Assembly: GCF_016623585.1 (NCBI RefSeq)
Contig: NZ_JAEHFY010000014.1
Coordinates: forward strand, 62,001-126,000
Length of the DNA: 64,000 nucleotides
Origin: Pedobacter segetis
Lineage (GTDB): Bacteria; Bacteroidota; Bacteroidia; Sphingobacteriales; Sphingobacteriaceae
Reading direction: 5' to 3'
Below, in pieces: positions 36,442 to 46,040 of the stretch. Both the position numbers and the translations under genes were made by a program. Each line of letters begins with the position of its first letter. The stretch's first letter is position 1. The notes beneath the pieces are model-generated. The model was not told the DNA's origin, searched no databases, and saw only the letters and a list, made by a program, of their open reading frames with translations.

Positions 36442-37697
36442 TTGAATCGATTTTAATTAAATCTTGCAAAGTTATTGATCCAAACTCTCGCCACAACCAG
36501 AAAGTTGTTGATGTTTTGATTGAAAATGGTACGATAAAAAAAATTGGGGGAAATTTAGTTTTTAGCGGCGAAACAATAAACGGGAGCGGAAAGTACCTCT
36601 CACCAGGCTTCTTTGATATGAATGTTAGTTTTGGTGAGCCAGGCTTAGAGACCAAAGAAGATTTTGAAACCGGCAGCAAAACCGCCATTGCAGGAGGTTT
36701 TACAGGTTTGGCGATTATGCCACACAATTTACCTACAACAGATTCTAAGTCTCAGGTAGAATTCTTGATCAATAAGGCCAATGGTAATTTGGTTGATATT
36801 TATCCATATGGATGCCTATCTCAAAAGCGTGAAGGAAAAGACTTGGCCGAGCTTTTTGACATGAAAAATTCTGGGGCCATCGCTTTTACCGATGGCGATA
36901 AACCTATACAAGATGCTGGTTTGATGGAAAGGGCATTGCTTTATGCCAAAGGTTTTGATGCCTTGGTTTTATCTTACCCTGAAGATGGTTCTATTGCAGG
37001 AAAAGCCAAAATGAACGAAGGGGCTATGAGTACACTTTTGGGCATGAAGGGCATCCCCAGTTTAGCAGAAGAGTTAATGGTTGTTCGCGATCTATATTTA
37101 ACAGAATATACAGAATCTAAAGTGCATTTTTCTACCATTTCTACTGCTCATTCTGTAGAACTGATTAAAGCGGCCAAGAAAAAGGGCATTAAAGTAACCT
37201 GTGATGTTGCCGTACATCATTTGGTTTTAACAGATGAAGCTGTAAAAGATTTTGACAGTAATTACAAGGTTAAACCCCCTTTAAGAACCTTAAAGGATGT
37301 AAAAGCTTTGATAAAGGGATTAAAAGAAGGGGTAATTGATGCGGTGGTTTCCCAACATACACCCCAAGAAATTGAATTTAAAGAAGTAGAGTTCGAGATT
37401 GCAAAATACGGTATATTGGGTTTGCAAACGGTATTGCCTATAATGTTAAAAGCAGGGTTTACCGTTGAAGAGGTTGTTGAAAAATTGAGTATCAAACCTC
37501 GTGAAATTTTAGGATTGCAAATCCCAAAAATTGAAGAAGAACAAAAGGCCAATCTTGTTTTATTTAACGAAGAAGAGTGGCTTTATAACCAAGACACAAA
37601 TTTTTCTAAATCGGCAAATACGCCGTTTTTAAATAAACATTTAAAAGGAAAAATTTGGTTAACTTGTAATAATGATCAAATTATAGTATCTAATTAA
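36438..37697 (+). CDS. Dihydroorotase homologue lacking metal ligands
   Basis: A 419-residue amidohydrolase-fold protein. The family's HxH metal motif (DxHVHxREPG) reads DMNVSFGEPG here, and the later TDHAPH motif reads SQHTPQ; the HHLxLTDE segment is kept (VAVHHLVLTDEAV). With the metal site gone it is probably not catalytic. Inactive dihydroorotases (PyrX) are known as structural partners of aspartate transcarbamoylase. In Bacteroidota this gene is commonly labelled pyrC; I would not. It overlaps the BatA gene by 4 bp (coupled). Confidence 0.82.
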   Translation: MIESILIKSCKVIDPNSRHNQKVVDVLIENGTIKKIGGNLVFSGETINGSGKYLSPGFFDMNVSFGEPGLETKEDFETGSKTAIAGGFTGLAIMPHNLPTTDSKSQVEFLINKANGNLVDIYPYGCLSQKREGKDLAELFDMKNSGAIAFTDGDKPIQDAGLMERALLYAKGFDALVLSYPEDGSIAGKAKMNEGAMSTLLGMKGIPSLAEELMVVRDLYLTEYTESKVHFSTISTAHSVELIKAAKKKGIKVTCDVAVHHLVLTDEAVKDFDSNYKVKPPLRTLKDVKALIKGLKEGVIDAVVSQHTPQEIEFKEVEFEIAKYGILGLQTVLPIMLKAGFTVEEVVEKLSIKPREILGLQIPKIEEEQKANLVLFNEEEWLYNQDTNFSKSANTPFLNKHLKGKIWLTCNNDQIIVSN

Positions 37698-37716
37698 ACA
37701 TCTATCACAATAAATT

Positions 37717-38385
37717 ATGGATAACAAAGTAAAAAATGCTTTAGAAAGTTTGCTGAATACTTTCTCTGCTTTAGAAAATGTGCCTGCACAACAAGAATTG
37801 AGTAAACTGAACCAGATTTTTAATGGTGATGAAGATTTTATGACCAAGCTAATGCTGATGGATAAAGTTTTTGACCATTCGCCAAAACTGGATGCGGTTA
37901 GGGAAATAACCTTCGACTTATTATTGATCAATTTCTTTGCAGAAGATACCAAAAAACTAGACGAAGACTATTTAGACTCACCAGAATGGGAAAAAATAGA
38001 AGAAGAAACCTTAGATAGAGGAACAGAATTATTGAATTTATTGCTTTATTTGAATGAATGTAAAGACGAAGAAATAGACCCCTCATTAGATGATTATTTA
38101 AAAGAGTTCCTTTTGGTAGATGAAGACGAGTTTCAGGACGAACATCGCATATATGAAGATGTAATAGCCAATCAAATGCTAATGGAAAGCAGTATGGAAG
38201 AAATTGCTAGGGTTTCTAAAAGCTTAGATGAAGAATCAGAGATAAGAGAGATTTTTTATCCAATGATGGCTTTCTTTTATGAAACCGAACCATCAGATAC
38301 CGACCAGAAAAAATTCAAAGATTTAAGTGAAGACCCTGCTTTTGATGCAGCTATATTATCGTTAATTTTAAGTTTTAATCAATAA
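37717..38385 (+). CDS. Hypothetical acidic protein
   Basis: A 222-residue, very acidic, all-helical protein with no signal peptide and no family I recognise. Segments such as LDRGTELLNLLLYLNECKDE and EEIDPSLDDYLKEFLLVDED indicate an alpha-solenoid-like fold. It starts 20 bp after the dihydroorotase-like gene and 24 bp before DUF4199, so it is probably in the same operon. Complete codon usage and tight spacing support reality. Confidence 0.72.
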   Translation: MDNKVKNALESLLNTFSALENVPAQQELSKLNQIFNGDEDFMTKLMLMDKVFDHSPKLDAVREITFDLLLINFFAEDTKKLDEDYLDSPEWEKIEEETLDRGTELLNLLLYLNECKDEEIDPSLDDYLKEFLLVDEDEFQDEHRIYEDVIANQMLMESSMEEIARVSKSLDEESEIREIFYPMMAFFYETEPSDTDQKKFKDLSEDPAFDAAILSLILSFNQ

Positions 38386-38408
38386 ATATCAATCAAACCT
38401 TATTCAAT

Positions 38409-38966
38409 ATGGAAACTTTAAACAAAAACGCGGTTAACAATGGGATAATAATAGCTATTATTGGGCTTGCGATCCAACTTTTAACCTATTATGCGGCACC
38501 TGCAATGCTCGGCGCAACTTGGTATGGCATTCTAATTGGCTTAATTACTTTAGGCATTTACATAGCATTAACCATAGACCTAAGAAAAAAAACGGGAGGC
38601 TACTGGAATTTTAACCAAGCTTTAAGAGGCATATTTATTATGTCTTTGATCGCAAACGTGATCACCAGTGTTTTTAATTTCATTTTTTATAAATTTATAG
38701 AAACAGGTGCTTATGACAAAGTTAAAGGCTACGTAGCTGATGGACTAACTTCTACATTTGAAAAAATGGGGATGAGCGGTGATGAGATGGATAAAGCCAT
38801 TGAAAAAGCAACTGAAAGCTTAAAGGCACAATACCAGCCAACTGCATTAGATTTTCTTAAAAATATCGCAATTGCGATCATCATAGGTTTTGTGATGTCG
38901 TTGATTTTTGCGGCCATTTTTAAAAAGAATCCCCCAATGTTTGCCCCTGTAGATGAAGTGGAATAG
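38409..38966 (+). CDS. DUF4199 membrane protein
   Basis: A 185-residue protein with four likely membrane helices: GIIIAIIGLAIQLLTYYAAP, TWYGILIGLITLGIYIALTI, ALRGIFIMSLIANVITSVF and AIAIIIGFVMSLIFAAIF. The arrangement, including the RKKTGGYWNFNQAL loop, matches DUF4199. The family's function is unknown. It precedes a GT2 gene, a common neighbour in this lineage (recalled), with a terminator between, so they may be separately transcribed. Confidence 0.87.
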   Translation: METLNKNAVNNGIIIAIIGLAIQLLTYYAAPAMLGATWYGILIGLITLGIYIALTIDLRKKTGGYWNFNQALRGIFIMSLIANVITSVFNFIFYKFIETGAYDKVKGYVADGLTSTFEKMGMSGDEMDKAIEKATESLKAQYQPTALDFLKNIAIAIIIGFVMSLIFAAIFKKNPPMFAPVDEVE

Positions 38967-38997
38967 AAAAAAAATAAATTATATTTGAAAAATTAAA

Positions 38998-39028
38998 AAA
39001 ACGTTTGATGTCTATCATCGAGCGTTTT
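38998..39028. terminator. Terminator between DUF4199 and glycosyltransferase genes
   Basis: AAAACGTTTGATG (38998-39010) pairs with CATCGAGCGTTTT (39016-39028), with two non-Watson-Crick positions, and a T run follows. It has A runs on the left as well, so it is probably bidirectional. Confidence 0.72.
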
Positions 39029-39079
39029 TTATTTTAAGATAGCTTTTGGCTTTTTGCCTTCAGCTTTGAGCATATAAAA

Positions 39080-40033
39080 ATGAATATCTCTATAGTTGTA
39101 CCTGCATATAATGAAGCAGAATCTTTACCAGAACTAACCGAATGGATTAGGAAAGTAATGCAGCAGCACAATTTTTCTTATGAAATCATTTTAGTTGATG
39201 ATGGGAGCAACGACGGTACTTGGGCTAAAATCGAAGAGCTGCACCAAACACACCCAGCGGTTAAAGGGATAAAATTTAGACGCAATTATGGTAAATCCGC
39301 AGCATTAAATGTGGGTTTTGCGGCAACATCCGGTGAGGTTATCATTACCATGGATGCCGACTTGCAGGACTCGCCAGATGAAATCCCAGAATTGTACAGG
39401 AGGGTAAAAGAAGAAAATTTAGACCTGATTTCTGGTTGGAAAAAGAAGCGTTATGATCCGTTAAGCAAAACCATCCCCACAAAATTCTTCAATGCCGCCA
39501 CCAGGAGAATGTCGGGAATTAATAACCTTCATGATTTTAATTGTGGCCTAAAAGCATACAGGAGCGATGTTATTAAAAACATAGAAGTTTATGGCGAAAT
39601 GCACCGCTATATACCTGTTTTGGCTAAATGGGCAGGTTTTAATAAAATTGAAGAACAGATAGTAGAGCATAGGGCCAGAAAATATGGTACAACAAAATTT
39701 GGTTTTAGCCGCTTTATAAACGGTTTTCTTGATCTATTATCTATATTTTTTGTCGGGAAGTTTGGTAAAAGACCGATGCACTTTTTTGGTACAATGGGGG
39801 TCTTAAGTTTTTTGATCGGCACCATAATGGCCCTTTGGATCATAGGTGAAAAGTTATACCATATTGCAGCCCACATTAAATTAGAAAGAGAAGTAACCGA
39901 TCAACCCTTGTTTTATATTGCTTTAGTTGCGGTAATTTTAGGCAGCCAACTATTTTTAACGGGTTTTGTGGCAGAATTAGTTGCAAGAAGTTCTTCTAGC
40001 AGAAATAGTTATCAAATAGAAAAAGAGATATAG
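39080..40033 (+). CDS. Family 2 glycosyltransferase with two membrane helices (DPM1/GtrB-like)
   Basis: A 317-residue protein. It opens ISIVVPAYNEAESLPELTEW, has the ILVDDGSNDGTW and VIITMDADLQDSPDEIP motifs of polyprenyl-phosphate glycosyltransferases, and ends with two membrane helices (FFGTMGVLSFLIGTIMALWI and IALVAVILGSQLFLTGFVAE). This is the DPM1/GtrB type that loads undecaprenyl phosphate with a sugar at the inner membrane. The AxxRKYGTTKFGFSRF loop is typical. Sugar identity unknown. GT2 gene follows after about 100 bp. Confidence 0.92.
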   Translation: MNISIVVPAYNEAESLPELTEWIRKVMQQHNFSYEIILVDDGSNDGTWAKIEELHQTHPAVKGIKFRRNYGKSAALNVGFAATSGEVIITMDADLQDSPDEIPELYRRVKEENLDLISGWKKKRYDPLSKTIPTKFFNAATRRMSGINNLHDFNCGLKAYRSDVIKNIEVYGEMHRYIPVLAKWAGFNKIEEQIVEHRARKYGTTKFGFSRFINGFLDLLSIFFVGKFGKRPMHFFGTMGVLSFLIGTIMALWIIGEKLYHIAAHIKLEREVTDQPLFYIALVAVILGSQLFLTGFVAELVARSSSSRNSYQIEKEI

Positions 40034-40137
40034 AGAACCTTTTTTAATTAACTGTTCAAATTTTGAATAAATCTAATTAAAATAACTAGGTAATTTTCTT
40101 TATTCTGATTTTCAGATTAGCAAATCTTCAATAAAAA

Positions 40138-41109
40138 ATGTTCTTCTCCATTATCATTCCTTTATACAATCGCCCGCAAGAGATAAAAGAACTTTTGCAA
40201 ACTTTAATAAAGCAAAATTATACAGCTTTTGAGGTTTTGGTTATTGAGGACGGTTCTACAGAAGATGCTGAAGAAATCGTAAGATCATTTCAAAACAATT
40301 TAGACATCCATTATCATTTAAAGAAAAACGAAGGACAAGGCTTTGCCCGTAACTATGGTTTTGAAAAAGCCAAAGGCGATTATTTCATCATTTTTGATTC
40401 TGATTGTTTAATTCCTTCAGATTATCTAGAAAACGTCAAAAATTATCTTTACAATAATTATTTAGACGCTTTTGGAGGCCCTGATGAAGCACACCCTTCT
40501 TTTACACCTATACAAAAAGCAATCAGTTACGCCATGACTTCGGTTTTTACAACAGGCGGTATAAGAGGGAGGTCTAAGAATGCAGGTGGCCAGTTTCATC
40601 CCCGCAGTTTTAATATGGGGGTTTCCCGAAACGTTTGGGAAAAAGTTGGAGGATTTATTATTACCAGATTAGGCGAAGATATTGAGTATTCTATTCGTAT
40701 CCAGCAAGCAGGGTTTAAAATTGGTTTGATACCAAGTGCAAAAGTATTTCACAAAAGGCGTACAAGCTTTAAACAATTTTGGAAACAGCTACATTTCTTT
40801 GGAAGAGCAAGGATAAATATCACCACTTTTTTCCCTAATACATTAAAGGCGGTTCATTTTTTCCCAGCAATATTTACCCTGGGCATAATATTTACTTTGG
40901 CGGCAAATCTATTAAATTTGGAAATCGCTGCGTTTTGTAACATATTTTTGTTGATTTATTTATTATCTATATTTATTGATGCTTGGTTTAAAAATAAATC
41001 TTTTAAAGTTGCATTTTTAAGCATCTTTGCAGCCATCATACAATTAACGGCTTATGGTTTTGGCTTTATGCAAGATTTTTGGATGAAATTAATTTTAAAA
41101 AACAAATAA
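40138..41109 (+). CDS. Family 2 glycosyltransferase, membrane-anchored
   Basis: A 323-residue protein: FFSIIIPLYNRPQEIKELLQ, VLVIEDGSTEDAEE, then FIIFDSDCLIPSDY (D-x-D) and RLGEDIEYSIRIQQAGFK. The C-terminal third has two or three hydrophobic helices (IFTLGIIFTLAANLL and VAFLSIFAAIIQLTAYGFGF). It probably acts at the cytoplasmic face of the inner membrane on surface glycan. It differs from the upstream GT2 in its acceptor half, so it is not a recent duplicate. Confidence 0.88.
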   Translation: MFFSIIIPLYNRPQEIKELLQTLIKQNYTAFEVLVIEDGSTEDAEEIVRSFQNNLDIHYHLKKNEGQGFARNYGFEKAKGDYFIIFDSDCLIPSDYLENVKNYLYNNYLDAFGGPDEAHPSFTPIQKAISYAMTSVFTTGGIRGRSKNAGGQFHPRSFNMGVSRNVWEKVGGFIITRLGEDIEYSIRIQQAGFKIGLIPSAKVFHKRRTSFKQFWKQLHFFGRARINITTFFPNTLKAVHFFPAIFTLGIIFTLAANLLNLEIAAFCNIFLLIYLLSIFIDAWFKNKSFKVAFLSIFAAIIQLTAYGFGFMQDFWMKLILKNK

Positions 41110-41145
41110 AATTTAGCTCTTGGGCATTTTGCTCTTAGCTTTCGG

Positions 41146-41904
41146 ATGATAAACATGGAACAATCTTTTTCTGTATTGGATATTTTAGAAACCTCTTGGG
41201 ACCTAACCAAAAAGAATTTTTTAATCATAATTGGCTATTCTTTGGTAGCGTTTATTACCATTGCCTTGGTACAGCTTATTTATATGGGCATGGTTGCATC
41301 AGAAAATGTAATTTTAAGTACCATAGGGTTTTTTTCTTTTTTGATCGTAAACAGCATGGCCAACCTAGGTTTCTATAAACTTATTTTTAGATTGATAGAT
41401 GAGGAGGAAGAGGATTTTTCTGTAAAAGCGGTTATTCCATCGTGGAAAAATATTTTCAGCTTTGTAAGTATTACCTTATTAATTGGAGTAATTGTGGCCA
41501 CTTTTACCTTGGTTTATACCCAACTTTTAAAAGTTGGATCTTTTGCAGATTTTGTAGAGACATTAAAGGGCAAACCTATATACTTAGAATCTTTAGCTGT
41601 TTTTGCTTTTATACTATTGTTACTAGCGGCCATGCGCTTTATGTTTTTTCCTTGTTTTATCGTAGATGATGACTCTACTGGTTTTGAGTCTTTAAGACAA
41701 AGTAGGGCATTATCACAAGATAATTTGATAAAAATAATGGTGGTTTTGGCTTTGGTTGTTGCTTTTATAGCATTAGGCTTTTTGGCATTAGGGATAGGGA
41801 TCATAGTTACCTATCCTTTTACAAATGTGATATTGGTGGTAACCTATAGGCGTTTAGTAAATGATTACATCAATGAACATCCCGAAGAGCAAAAAGTAGG
41901 ATAG
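41146..41904 (+). CDS. Hypothetical multi-pass membrane protein
   Basis: A 252-residue protein with about six hydrophobic segments (FLIIIGYSLVAFITIALVQL, IGFFSFLIVNSMANLGF, SITLLIGVIVATFTLVYT and so on). It resembles the glycerophosphodiester phosphodiesterase membrane domain/DUF975-like family in layout (SLRQSRALSQ type loop) but I do not assign it firmly. A second in-frame ATG 9 bases on (MEQSF) is an equally good start. It starts 37 bp after the GT2 gene and ends 4 bp before GH3. Confidence 0.72.
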   Translation: MINMEQSFSVLDILETSWDLTKKNFLIIIGYSLVAFITIALVQLIYMGMVASENVILSTIGFFSFLIVNSMANLGFYKLIFRLIDEEEEDFSVKAVIPSWKNIFSFVSITLLIGVIVATFTLVYTQLLKVGSFADFVETLKGKPIYLESLAVFAFILLLLAAMRFMFFPCFIVDDDSTGFESLRQSRALSQDNLIKIMVVLALVVAFIALGFLALGIGIIVTYPFTNVILVVTYRRLVNDYINEHPEEQKVG

Positions 41905-41908
41905 TAAC

Positions 41909-43414
41909 ATGGGATTAAAGGCGTTTTTAAGTAAATTATTTGCAGCTTATACCGTCAAAAAAATGGATAGGTGGAAGTTTAATGCGGTAGCCTATCAACA
42001 AAAAACACTTACCCAACTTATCAAACAAGCAAAAAACACTTCATTTGGTAAAGATCATCGGTTTTCTTCCATTCTATCTTATCAAGATTTTAAGAAAAAT
42101 GTACCAATTTACGACTATGAAGATTTAAAGCCTTACATAGAGCGGGTTATTGAGGGAGAAAAAAATGTTTTATGGCCAGGTAAACCTCAATATTTCGCTA
42201 AAACATCTGGTACTACCTCTGGCGTAAAATACATCCCTATCTCAAAAGAATCAATGCCTCAGCATATAAAGGCAGCTAGAAATGCGCTTTTATCTTACAT
42301 TTATGAAACTGGCAAGACAGATTTTGTAAATGGCAAAATCATATTTTTGCAAGGAAGCCCTAGAATGGATAAAAAAGCTGGTATTCAATTCGGTAGGTTA
42401 TCGGGCATAGTGGCCAACCATGTACCTAAGTATCTTCAAAAAAACAGGTTGCCAAGTTATGGGGTTAATTGCATAGAAGATTGGGAAAACAAAGTGGATG
42501 CCATTGTAGAAGAAACGGTAAACGAAGATATGCGCCTGATTTCGGGGATCCCACCTTGGTGCCAAATGTATTTTGATAAGCTTTTAATTAAAACCGGTAA
42601 ATCAAAAATTAAAGATGTTTTCCCAAATTTTAAGCTTTTTGTTTATGGTGGCGTTAATTATGAACCTTACCGGTCAAGGTTAGAAGAAAGTTTAGGTTTT
42701 AAGGTTGATAGCATAGAAACCTATCCTGCTTCGGAGGGTTTTATAGCGTTCCAAGATAGCCAAAAAGATAAATCATTATTGCTTTTGGCCGATGCCGGTA
42801 TTTTTTATGAGTTTATACCCACAGATGAATTCTTTAATGAAAAGCCAACTAGGTTAAGTTTAGGAGAAATTGAACTCAATAAAAATTATGCAATTATTTT
42901 AAGTACTTCCGCTGGGTTGTGGGCATATTCTTTAGGAGACACCATTAAGTTTGTTTCAAAAAATCCTTATAAATTATTGGTAACTGGCCGCATAAAGCAT
43001 TATATATCAGCATTTGGTGAGCATGTAATTGGAGAAGAGGTTGAATTAGCTTTGTTGTCGGTAGCGAAACAAGAAAAATTAGAGATTACCGAATTTACCG
43101 TTGCCCCACAAGTAAATCCCCCGAAAGGGGAATTGCCATTTCATGAATGGTTTGTAGAGTTTGTAGAAACGCCGAAAGATCTACAACAATTTGCTTTAAA
43201 AGTAGATGCGGTTTTACAGCAAAAAAATATATATTACAAAGATTTGATAAACGGCAAAGTATTGCAGCCTTTAATCATTAAGCCATTAAGGCCTGCGTCA
43301 TTTATCAGCATAATGAGAAAAGAAGGTAAATTGGGTGGGCAAAATAAAGTCCCTCGCTTAGCTAATGATAGAAACCTAGCAGATAAACTAGAACCATATA
43401 TTACAATAATATAA
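41909..43414 (+). CDS. GH3-family acyl-adenylating enzyme
   Basis: A 501-residue GH3 protein. The ATP-binding loop is YFAKTSGTTSGVKYIPIS near residue 90, and acyl-adenylate motifs include LISGIPPWCQMYF and SAFGEHVIGEEVELAL. Plant GH3 enzymes conjugate amino acids to jasmonate or auxin through acyl-AMP; bacterial ones are uncharacterised. Bacteroidota keep one near dxr or glycan genes. It starts 4 bp after the preceding membrane protein gene, indicating an operon. Length is typical. Confidence 0.87.
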   Translation: MGLKAFLSKLFAAYTVKKMDRWKFNAVAYQQKTLTQLIKQAKNTSFGKDHRFSSILSYQDFKKNVPIYDYEDLKPYIERVIEGEKNVLWPGKPQYFAKTSGTTSGVKYIPISKESMPQHIKAARNALLSYIYETGKTDFVNGKIIFLQGSPRMDKKAGIQFGRLSGIVANHVPKYLQKNRLPSYGVNCIEDWENKVDAIVEETVNEDMRLISGIPPWCQMYFDKLLIKTGKSKIKDVFPNFKLFVYGGVNYEPYRSRLEESLGFKVDSIETYPASEGFIAFQDSQKDKSLLLLADAGIFYEFIPTDEFFNEKPTRLSLGEIELNKNYAIILSTSAGLWAYSLGDTIKFVSKNPYKLLVTGRIKHYISAFGEHVIGEEVELALLSVAKQEKLEITEFTVAPQVNPPKGELPFHEWFVEFVETPKDLQQFALKVDAVLQQKNIYYKDLINGKVLQPLIIKPLRPASFISIMRKEGKLGGQNKVPRLANDRNLADKLEPYITII

Positions 43415-43457
43415 GTCTTTCAACTTTAGACTTTATAATTTAACTTAAATTAAAGAT

Positions 43458-44621
43458 TTGCCTCAACATATAAAAAACATTGCCATCCTGGGATCAACAG
43501 GAAGCATCGGAACACAAGCCTTAGAAGTTATAGCCGCCAATCCCACGTTATTTTGCGCCAAGGTTTTAACGGCACAATCAAACGTAGAATTACTTGTACA
43601 ACAAGCTTTGATATTTAATCCAAGCGTAGTTGTAATTGGAGATGAGCGTAAATATCAAGAATTAAAAAAAGCGTTAGAAAACACTACTATAGAGGTTAAA
43701 GCTGGCGCAGAGGCACTTTGCGAAGTGGTTTTATTACCAGAACTAGAAATTGTATTAACTGCTTTGGTTGGTTTTGCAGGTTTAAAACCTACAATCGCTG
43801 CCATTAAGGCAGGCAAACATATCGCTTTGGCAAACAAAGAAACATTGGTTGTTGCCGGTGAGTTAATTACCAATTTAGCAAAACAACACAATATCAGTAT
43901 TTTACCGGTAGATTCAGAGCATTCGGCTATTTTCCAATGCCTTATCGGCGAGTTAGACGCAATAGAAAAAATATATCTTACCGCTTCTGGCGGGCCGTTT
44001 AGAGGCAAAAATATCGAGTTCCTTTCCGAGGTCACAAAACATCAAGCGCTTAAACATCCTAATTGGGTAATGGGCGCAAAGATCACCATAGATTCTGCAT
44101 CTTTGATGAACAAGGGTTTAGAAGTGATAGAGGCGAAATGGCTTTTCAATCTAGATGTCGAACAAATAGATGTCATCGTACACCCACAATCTATCGTACA
44201 TTCCATCGTTCAGTTTCAAGATGGTTCTATGAAGGCACAAATGGGTTTGCCAGATATGAAATTGCCCATACAGTACGCTTTAGCCTATCCAAACAGATTA
44301 AAAAATGATTTTAAAAGATTCGATTTTTTAGATTATCCATCATTAACTTTTGAACAGGCTGACACTAAGACATTCAGAAATCTTGCTTTGGCTTTTGAAG
44401 CCCTAAAAAAAGCCGGAAATATGCCATGTATTGTCAATGCGGCAAATGAAGTGGTGGTGGCAGAATTTTTGAAAGAGCAAATCGGTTTTTTGCAAATGAG
44501 CGAAGTAATAGAAACCTGTATGGCAAAGCTAGATTTTATTAAGAACCCATCTTTAGAAGATTATTTTGAATCTGATAAACAAACCCGCATTTTTGCGAAA
44601 GAATTAGTAACAAATATTTAA
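43458..44621 (+). CDS. dxr: 1-Deoxy-D-xylulose 5-phosphate reductoisomerase
   Basis: A 387-residue enzyme: NADPH loop IAILGSTGSIGTQALEVI, LANKETLVVAGELI, the metal motif LPVDSEHSAIFQCL, and SASLMNKGLEVIEAKWLF. It converts DOXP to MEP, the committed step of the non-mevalonate isoprenoid route. Translation appears to begin at TTG (43458); an in-frame ATG does not occur before the NADPH loop. rseP follows after 24 bp, an arrangement common in many bacteria. Confidence 0.96.
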   Translation: MPQHIKNIAILGSTGSIGTQALEVIAANPTLFCAKVLTAQSNVELLVQQALIFNPSVVVIGDERKYQELKKALENTTIEVKAGAEALCEVVLLPELEIVLTALVGFAGLKPTIAAIKAGKHIALANKETLVVAGELITNLAKQHNISILPVDSEHSAIFQCLIGELDAIEKIYLTASGGPFRGKNIEFLSEVTKHQALKHPNWVMGAKITIDSASLMNKGLEVIEAKWLFNLDVEQIDVIVHPQSIVHSIVQFQDGSMKAQMGLPDMKLPIQYALAYPNRLKNDFKRFDFLDYPSLTFEQADTKTFRNLALAFEALKKAGNMPCIVNAANEVVVAEFLKEQIGFLQMSEVIETCMAKLDFIKNPSLEDYFESDKQTRIFAKELVTNI

Positions 44622-44645
44622 CAAAAAAAATAAAAAAACATATAA

Positions 44646-45971
44646 ATGGATGTATTAGTGATGGTTGCCCAGCTTATTCTAGGGCTTTCAATTTTAATTG
44701 TGCTGCATGAACTAGGTCATTTCTTAACGGCAAGGGCATTTGGAATTAAAGTAGAAAAGTTTTATCTGTTTTTTGATGCCTGGGGCTTTAAGCTTTTTAG
44801 CATAAAATATAAAGATTGCGAATATGGCATAGGCTGGTTGCCGTTAGGCGGTTATGTTAAAATTGCGGGGATGATAGATGAATCTATGGATACCGAAGCA
44901 TTAGAGGCCCCCGTACAACCTTGGGAATTTAGGGCCAAGCCCGCCTGGCAACGTTTAATAGTGATGTTGGGTGGTGTTACCGTAAACGTGATATTAGGGA
45001 TTTTTATTTTTTGGATGCTAACCTTTAAATACGGCGAAACCTATTTGCCCAACCAAGAATTGCAGTACGGGATTGCCCCCGGGATAGTAGGGCAGCAGAT
45101 TGGCTTAAAGCCAGGAGATAAGATCACAGAGATAAACGGTAAAAAAGTATTGCGTTTTGATGAGATACGCAGTTCTGATGTGTTGTTGGGTAACTCTAGA
45201 TTAACCGTTTTAAGAGACGGTAAAACACAAGATATTGCCATCCCTGCAAATATTTTAAATGCAGTTTCAGATTATGGTATCGATGAATTTGTTGCCCCAA
45301 GGTTAAAGTCCAAAATCGGGGAAATTAGCCCTGGGAGCGCAGCAGAAAAGGCGGGTTTAAAAAAGGGTGATATCATTATTACCGCAAACGGCGAAAGTGC
45401 CATCTTTAGTGACGAATTGAGGGATATCTTAAATAAAAACAAAAATAAAACTTTACAAATTACCTATGTACGCGGAAATGATAGCTTAACAACACCTATA
45501 AAGACATCTTCTGAAGGCACTTTGGGCTTTTATTTCGATACAGAATATTTAAAAACCAAAACTAAGGATTTTACTTTTTTAACCGCCTTACCAGAAGGTG
45601 CTTCAAAAGCTTGGAGCTCTTTAACCGATAACGCTAAGGGTTTGGGCAAGGTTGTTAGGGGAGAGGTTAAGGCAACCAAAGCTTTTTCTGGCCCGGTAGA
45701 GATAGCCCGAAAACTATACGGAGGTACATGGGATTGGATTAAATTTTGGAGCATTACAGGTTTGCTTTCAATGGCACTTGCTTTAATGAATTTACTGCCT
45801 ATCCCCGCATTGGATGGTGGGCATGCCGTTTTCCTAATTATCGAGATGATAAAAGGAAAACCATTGAGCGATAAATTTATGGAAAGAGCCCAAATGGTGG
45901 GTTTTGTGATCCTTGCTACTTTAATGGTATTTGTATTAGGGAACGATATTTTTAAAGTGTTCACTAAATAA
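44646..45971 (+). CDS. rseP: RIP metalloprotease RseP
   Basis: A 441-residue site-2 protease. HELGH active site near residue 20 (IVLHELGHFLTARAFGIKVE), a PDZ domain pair in the centre (KPGDKITEINGKKV, then KKGDIIITANGES), and a C-terminal LDG motif (NLLPIPALDGGHAVFLI). It cleaves membrane-bound anti-sigma factors or other substrates within the inner membrane. It follows dxr closely. Both PDZ domains are intact. Confidence 0.96.
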   Translation: MDVLVMVAQLILGLSILIVLHELGHFLTARAFGIKVEKFYLFFDAWGFKLFSIKYKDCEYGIGWLPLGGYVKIAGMIDESMDTEALEAPVQPWEFRAKPAWQRLIVMLGGVTVNVILGIFIFWMLTFKYGETYLPNQELQYGIAPGIVGQQIGLKPGDKITEINGKKVLRFDEIRSSDVLLGNSRLTVLRDGKTQDIAIPANILNAVSDYGIDEFVAPRLKSKIGEISPGSAAEKAGLKKGDIIITANGESAIFSDELRDILNKNKNKTLQITYVRGNDSLTTPIKTSSEGTLGFYFDTEYLKTKTKDFTFLTALPEGASKAWSSLTDNAKGLGKVVRGEVKATKAFSGPVEIARKLYGGTWDWIKFWSITGLLSMALALMNLLPIPALDGGHAVFLIIEMIKGKPLSDKFMERAQMVGFVILATLMVFVLGNDIFKVFTK

Positions 45972-46040
45972 GGTAAAAGCTGTTAGGTAAAAGGTTTAAG
46001 GACTCGCAATTCCTTTTACCTCAAACCAAAAACCTCTCAA

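Noticed and set aside
36438-37697. Annotation as functional dihydroorotase PyrC
   Set aside because: The HxH and TDHAPH metal-binding motifs are both altered, so catalytic naming is not supported.
41196-41669. Plus-strand ORFs of 60 and 75 aa inside the 41,146 membrane gene
   Set aside because: They are alternate-frame shadows of a clear membrane protein gene with normal codon use.
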